Shown: positions 60,639 to 64,000 of the stretch, piece after piece
Numbering within the stretch: position 1 is the stretch's first letter
How the letters are laid out: each line of letters begins with the position of its first letter
From: Leptospira fainei serovar Hurstbridge str. BUT 6
Lineage (GTDB): Bacteria; Spirochaetota; Leptospiria; Leptospirales; Leptospiraceae
Assembly: GCF_000306235.2 (NCBI RefSeq)
Contig: NZ_AKWZ02000006.1
Span: forward strand, 111,454 to 175,453
Length of the DNA stretch: 64,000 nt
Direction: 5' to 3'
The notes under the pieces: model-generated
The model's input: only the letters and a program-made list of their open reading frames with translations
What the model was told of the DNA's origin: nothing
Database searches by the model: none
Translations under genes and position numbers: made by a program

Positions 60639-61088
60639 ATGGCGAAGGTAATTTTTGGAAATCATTCTTCGGTTATAGTTCCCCGACAAGATCGGGAAAA
60701 CATTCGTAAATTTTATTGCGATGTCATCGGTGGCACAATAACGAAAGAGGAGGACGAAAGAGACTTCCTTCGTTTGGGAGATGACTTCTATCTCGTGTTT
60801 CTTTACGGGGATGTCCCAGATAAGAGCGAGTTTCTACGGACTGCAAGATCGATCTGGCTGGAAATCAAATCCAACAAAGTTGAAGAAATGAGCCGAAAAA
60901 TCCTTGAATCCGGTCTCGTGAGGAAGCTTGAGTTACCGGACCCTCATCTTTATTTCCAAGCACCGGGAGGTCAATGTCTCCGGTTGGTTGGAATAGACGA
61001 GGATCTTTCATTTTATGAGGGAGCTGGAGAAGGCTCTAATGTGGCGAAAGTAAAAGAAGCCCTCGAGAAGGAGGCGATAATCAAATGA
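60639..61088 (+). CDS. VOC/glyoxalase-like protein
   Basis: 149 residues from ATG 60639, with AGGAG seven bases upstream; eight more codons are open before it. VOC features: HSSVIVPRQDRENIRKFYCD at the start, VIGGTITKEEDERDFLRLGD, YLVFLYGDVPD, and FQAPGGQCLRLVG at the end. The metal-binding residues of glyoxalase I cannot be confirmed by eye. It is third in the ArsR-SRPBCC operon and its stop overlaps the start of a broken SRPBCC copy. Confidence 0.78.
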   Translation: MAKVIFGNHSSVIVPRQDRENIRKFYCDVIGGTITKEEDERDFLRLGDDFYLVFLYGDVPDKSEFLRTARSIWLEIKSNKVEEMSRKILESGLVRKLELPDPHLYFQAPGGQCLRLVGIDEDLSFYEGAGEGSNVAKVKEALEKEAIIK

Positions 61089-61261
61089 GCCATTGAATCA
61101 ATCATAAAGTGGGAATTAAGGCTTCACCGGCAGAAATCTACGAGGCTTTAACCGAACCGGTGAAGCTCGCTCAATGGTGGACAACGGATACGAGAGGCAG
61201 CGGTGCTAATAAAATCGAAACTTGCAGATCACGTCATTTTGAGTCTGAAATGTTTCGATGA
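61085..61261 (+). pseudogene. truncated SRPBCC protein
   Basis: Begins at an ATG overlapping the VOC stop; codon 4 is TGA. The same frame goes on with NHKVGIKASPAEIYEALTEP and VKLAQWWTTDTRG, the typical AHSA1 N-terminus, but loses family character after SGANKI and stops at 61259-61261. It was the fourth gene of the operon before decay. Confidence 0.75.
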
Positions 61262-61402
61262 CTGCTCTTGGTATCATTCGAGAACAAAGATTTAAAGGTT
61301 CTAATTCCCTTCTCGAACGTGTAAATACGAAAGAGCTTAAGTTTCATAAAAAAATAAACCGATCTCACTGGCTTCACATTCAAAGTTGAATTACATTTAT
61401 AT

Positions 61403-61819
61403 TTATCGATGAAAAATGTTCCGTCTGAAGCAGTTTCTATTTGAATCCCTTCGAGATCTATTCGATGAAGCTAATAAATATTGGAAATCCGGAGACATCC
61501 CGGTTGCATTAGCGAGTGCAGTTGCCATTGCAGCGCTTACTTTATCCTTTATCTGCCCCTGAAACCAAGATTGGAACGTTCCATCTTGGAGCATCGTTTT
61601 GGCGAGACTCTGCTCGGTCGTTGCAAAACTCGCTTCAGCCTGCGCTTCGTTTTGAAAAGCCAAATCGTTCTTCGCGTTTAGCGAGAATAAGGGTGAGAAG
61701 ATCGAGGACGAAAAGAAAGTAGTTAGGAGAAGTATGGCCGCGACCTTCGGTCCGGGCTGCTTCGGGTTCGGGCAGTCGCCCTCATCCAACACGCTCCGTC
61801 TTTCAATCCTAAATCTCAT
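61403..61819 (-). pseudogene. N-terminal fragment of a large Leptospira exported protein
   Basis: 138 residues. The start MRFRIERRSVLDEG, PNPKQPGPKVAAILLLTTFF and AKNDLAFQNEAQAEASFATT, LQDGTFQSWFQGQIKDKV resemble the N-terminus of the TIGR04388-type large proteins of Leptospira; this is recalled, not searched. Near 61464 the frame breaks: after MSPDFQYLLAS the track goes into RSRRDSNRN, while the next frame gives RIDLEGIQIETASDGTFFID. So a one-base insertion plus loss of the 3' end ended the gene. Confidence 0.6.
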
Positions 61820-61977
61820 TTTTATAGCTCGTGTTGGACTTAAGCCCGCCGCATCCCTCGCGGGGAAGTGAAGTAAATTTACTTTATCCTCATTTAGGAT
61901 TAACAGAACTAAAGATCGATTCTAAGTTACTGTCAAATTTATTTTCACTGTTAAATTGACCAGATCTGTCACCAATT

Positions 61978-62862
61978 TCAGATTATCCTGTGATTTCGAA
62001 GATCCCTTTCAGTTAGCCCCGTAACACGCAAAACTACCTTGAGGTCAATGCCTTCCGTAAGCATCTTACGAGCGTCTTCCAGCTTACCTTCCAGCTTACC
62101 TTCCAGTTTGCCTTTCTGTTTACCTGTTTGCTCTCCACGCTCAAAACTACCTGCAAGATCATATGCATAGTCACGGTCGGATTTAAGCTTCTCCTCAATA
62201 CGACGTTTCTGCGCCGGATCCGATGAATACTTCTCCAAGATAGCAAACGCCTTACTCAAATCAGGTGTCTTATCTACCAATATTTCCATCTCTTCCTCCG
62301 TCAACTCTGCCGTGTGCTTTAGCACATATAACCAGCGATATAAATCCGTTCCTGTCTTTAATAGCTCTAAACCGTTCTCTTCAGGCATCTTAGGAAGCTC
62401 TAAAAAATGAACTTCCAGTTCGTCGCTTAAAATTATCTCAGGAAAACTCTCTTCCCTTAATTTAAACTTACTATGGTAATTCTTCGTCGGAATCAAATCA
62501 AAGTCAACTATGTTTATCTGGTAGACCGGCTTCAAATCGCTATACGGATCTCCCGATTTCAACTGATCACGGATTAAGCCCGAAAGGTAATATAGACTCC
62601 GCTTCACAAACGAACTCTGATGCGCCACCTGGATTTCCACATGGAAAATTTTACCAGACTCATCCTTCGCCCTAAGATCCAAATAGGATCGTTTATCCCC
62701 TGGATATTCCGTCGGAAGTTCGGGGTTTAAAATCGTTATTTCCTCAACCCGATGCTCTCCATTCGGATACAATACACTTGTTAGAATTGAAGACAAGAGT
62801 TTCGGTTCTTCTACAAACAGCGATTTGAATACTAAATCGTTTGTTAAAGGAAAAAAGGGCAT
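61978..62862 (-). CDS. Rpn-family PD-(D/E)XK nuclease/transposase-like protein
   Basis: 294 residues. The N-terminal [20 protein letters not shown], and the nuclease core [13 protein letters not shown] with [12 protein letters not shown] (D...E-x-Q in place of the usual E-x-K), fit recombination-promoting nuclease (PDDEXK_2) proteins. [13 protein letters not shown] follows. Near residue 255 there are KLEG repeats encoded by a 12-base tandem repeat. Rpn proteins are DNA nucleases tied to mobile DNA and, in some cases, phage defence. The end [16 protein letters not shown] is a C-terminal helix common in the family. Confidence 0.85.
   Translation of the reverse strand: MPFFPLTNDLVFKSLFVEEPKLLSSILTSVLYPNGEHRVEEITILNPELPTEYPGDKRSYLDLRAKDESGKIFHVEIQVAHQSSFVKRSLYYLSGLIRDQLKSGDPYSDLKPVYQINIVDFDLIPTKNYHSKFKLREESFPEIILSDELEVHFLELPKMPEENGLELLKTGTDLYRWLYVLKHTAELTEEEMEILVDKTPDLSKAFAILEKYSSDPAQKRRIEEKLKSDRDYAYDLAGSFERGEQTGKQKGKLEGKLEGKLEDARKMLTEGIDLKVVLRVTGLTERDLRNHRII
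62076..62123. repeat. 12-bp tandem repeat in the Rpn gene
   Basis: Unit CTTCCAGCTTAC (plus strand) is repeated twice exactly, then with changes (CTTCCAGTTTGC, CTTTCTGTTTAC). On the coding strand this encodes Gly-Lys-Leu-Glu units. Because the unit is a multiple of three, repeat number can vary without breaking the gene. Confidence 0.8.
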
Positions 62863-63055
62863 ACGTTATTTTGATTAGCAGCTCAAGCTCGGTCAATTGA
62901 CTTTTCGAGATGAAGTCCGGTTTTACATTACTAGAGTAGACGGAAGATAGTGTCCGTTAACCTTATAGGGTCAAATCCCTTTCAAAGTCCCATCTAACAA
63001 CTTGAATCATCTATCTATTTTCAAATAATGGCACAAATCAAAAGGAATCCGCTAC

Positions 63056-63919
63056 TTGTATTTTGAATTTTCCATTCTGTTAAACGAAGTCCTACTTCTC
63101 TATTTCATAACTACTTTCAGAGTGCAATCACGGACTGAACTGCAAATTCTTTTCCTTAAGTCGCAACTAACCGCATACAAACGTAAAACAAAGAAGTTTC
63201 ATACGACTCCTTTCGAAAGAATCAAAATCGTATTACTTTCCTACCTACTTAAAAATTGGCAAGATTCGCTAATCATCGTTTCACCAAAAACGATTCTCTC
63301 TTGGAGAAAACGTAAATTCAAAACCTTCTGGGCAATGATCTCTAAAAGAAAGAAACCCGGCAGACCTAATATCCCTTGGAAAGTAATCAAGCTGATCAGA
63401 AAAGTCGCTAAAGAAAACAGGATCTGGGGAGCGACCAAACTACACGGCCTACTTCGAAAACTCGGTTACGATATCTCTGAACGAACTGTCTCTAAGTATA
63501 TTCCGAAACGACCGCCCGATCCCGAAAAGCGATTTCTCTGGAAACAATTCTATGCCTTACATGCGGACGCCATGGTTGTCTCGGATACGTTCACCGTCTA
63601 TTCAGCTAATTTTAAAGAAATCTTCAGAGTCGTTTTCTTTCTTCACGTAGGATCAAGGCAGATTTTACACTTCGATATTCATACTAATCTTACTACAAGA
63701 TGGATGAGGAAAAGTTCAAAAATTTTCAATTCGGAAACGAGGAATAAAAATGTTCATTACTTTCTTTCGGATCACGATCCACTATTCGGAAAACGATTTA
63801 CTAAATATTTGGAAAGGCTGGGGATTAAACACAAAAAAACCACCCCAAAATCTCCTTGGCAAAACTGCTACGCAGAACGCTGGATTAAAACTTTCAGAAA
63901 TAGCCTAGTCACGTTTTAG
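63056..63919 (+). mobile_element. transposase with integrase core, cut at its 3' end
   Basis: 287 residues from a TTG. N-terminal [13 protein letters not shown], a helical DNA-binding region [40 protein letters not shown], and the rve core with [23 protein letters not shown] and [17 protein letters not shown]: the three acidic catalytic residues D, D, E are visible. The protein stops right after SLVTF, where the family continues, because a different element begins at 63917-63930. The transposase is therefore probably inactive. No terminal repeats of this element were found; its left end may lie between 62900 and 63050. Confidence 0.75.
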
Positions 63920-64000
63920 TGGACACTTTCTAAGCTACATTTTCTTCAAACTCAACAGGACTCACGTAACCTAAGAAGGAAATGTGACCTCTGTCTATTA
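63920..64000 (-). mobile_element. IS3-type element, 3' end of transposase, continues past the window
   Basis: The minus strand reads DRGHISFLGYVSPVEFEENV, Ala and a stop at 63930: the end of an IS3-family OrfB (consensus YNRxRxHSxLGYxSPxEFE). Just beyond, TGGACACTTTC (63920-63930) is a plausible terminal repeat. The element is inserted into the 3' end of the transposase gene at 63056. Confidence 0.75.

Overview
The window looks like a stretch of a Leptospira chromosome (spirochaete, GC near 42 percent by eye). The reasons are many lipoprotein-type signal peptides, two SpoIIE-type phosphatases that share the motif DGDY-x-LTSLL, a fragment that reads like a Leptospira-restricted large secreted protein, and weak or absent Shine-Dalgarno sites at many starts. 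The genus is inferred from gene style, not from a marker gene. No rRNA, tRNA or CRISPR array was seen.

Layout. 1-9.5 kb: end of an ArsR-type regulator, arsenite methyltransferase (arsM), a frameshifted MarR gene, an AraC regulator overlapping an ATC-hydrolase-family protein, small methyltransferase, lipoproteins and an SH3 protein. 9.5-22.9 kb: gene-poor DNA with decayed genes, a GDSL hydrolase, an SDR-TetR operon with operators inside its promoter, a membrane protein paired with an N-acyl-amino-acid-synthase/GNAT-like protein, an ArsR-SRPBCC-GFA cluster, a metallo-beta-lactamase-fold lipoprotein and a PilZ protein. 22.9-28.8 kb: one 1953-residue protein with kinase, AAA ATPase, GAF, SpoIIE phosphatase and TPR parts. 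29.0-35.6 kb: a complete type I Wadjet operon (jetA-jetB-jetC-jetD, minus strand), an SMC-type anti-plasmid defence system, with an IS3 transposase relic just upstream.

36.5-48 kb: a second ArsR-SRPBCC pair; a translationally coupled FMO-SDR-HAD operon facing a TetR gene across a perfect 20-bp inverted repeat; two paralogous NAD-dependent reductases/epimerases on either side of a membrane-anchored SpoIIE-TPR phosphatase. 47.7-56.0 kb: a metabolic island with FGGY sugar kinase, MFS transporter, canonical class II aldolase, class III (glutamate-semialdehyde-type) aminotransferase, a second aldolase-fold protein that has lost its zinc ligands, an SDR and two TetR regulators. The pathway is not one I recognise and it is the best candidate here for an undescribed metabolic system. 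56.9-64 kb: LMW-phosphatase/arsenate-reductase-like protein, PilZ protein, cytochrome-c-like protein, a third ArsR-SRPBCC pair (with VOC protein and a dead SRPBCC copy) driven by a palindromic promoter that seems to give leaderless mRNA, an Rpn-type nuclease, and a transposase gene cut at its 3' end by an IS3-type element running off the window.

Two themes recur. Regulator-plus-target cassettes (ArsR-SRPBCC three times, TetR with divergent or co-transcribed enzymes four times) come with readable inverted-repeat operators. Gene decay is heavy: at least eight broken genes or relics were found by reading across frames in apparently empty DNA.
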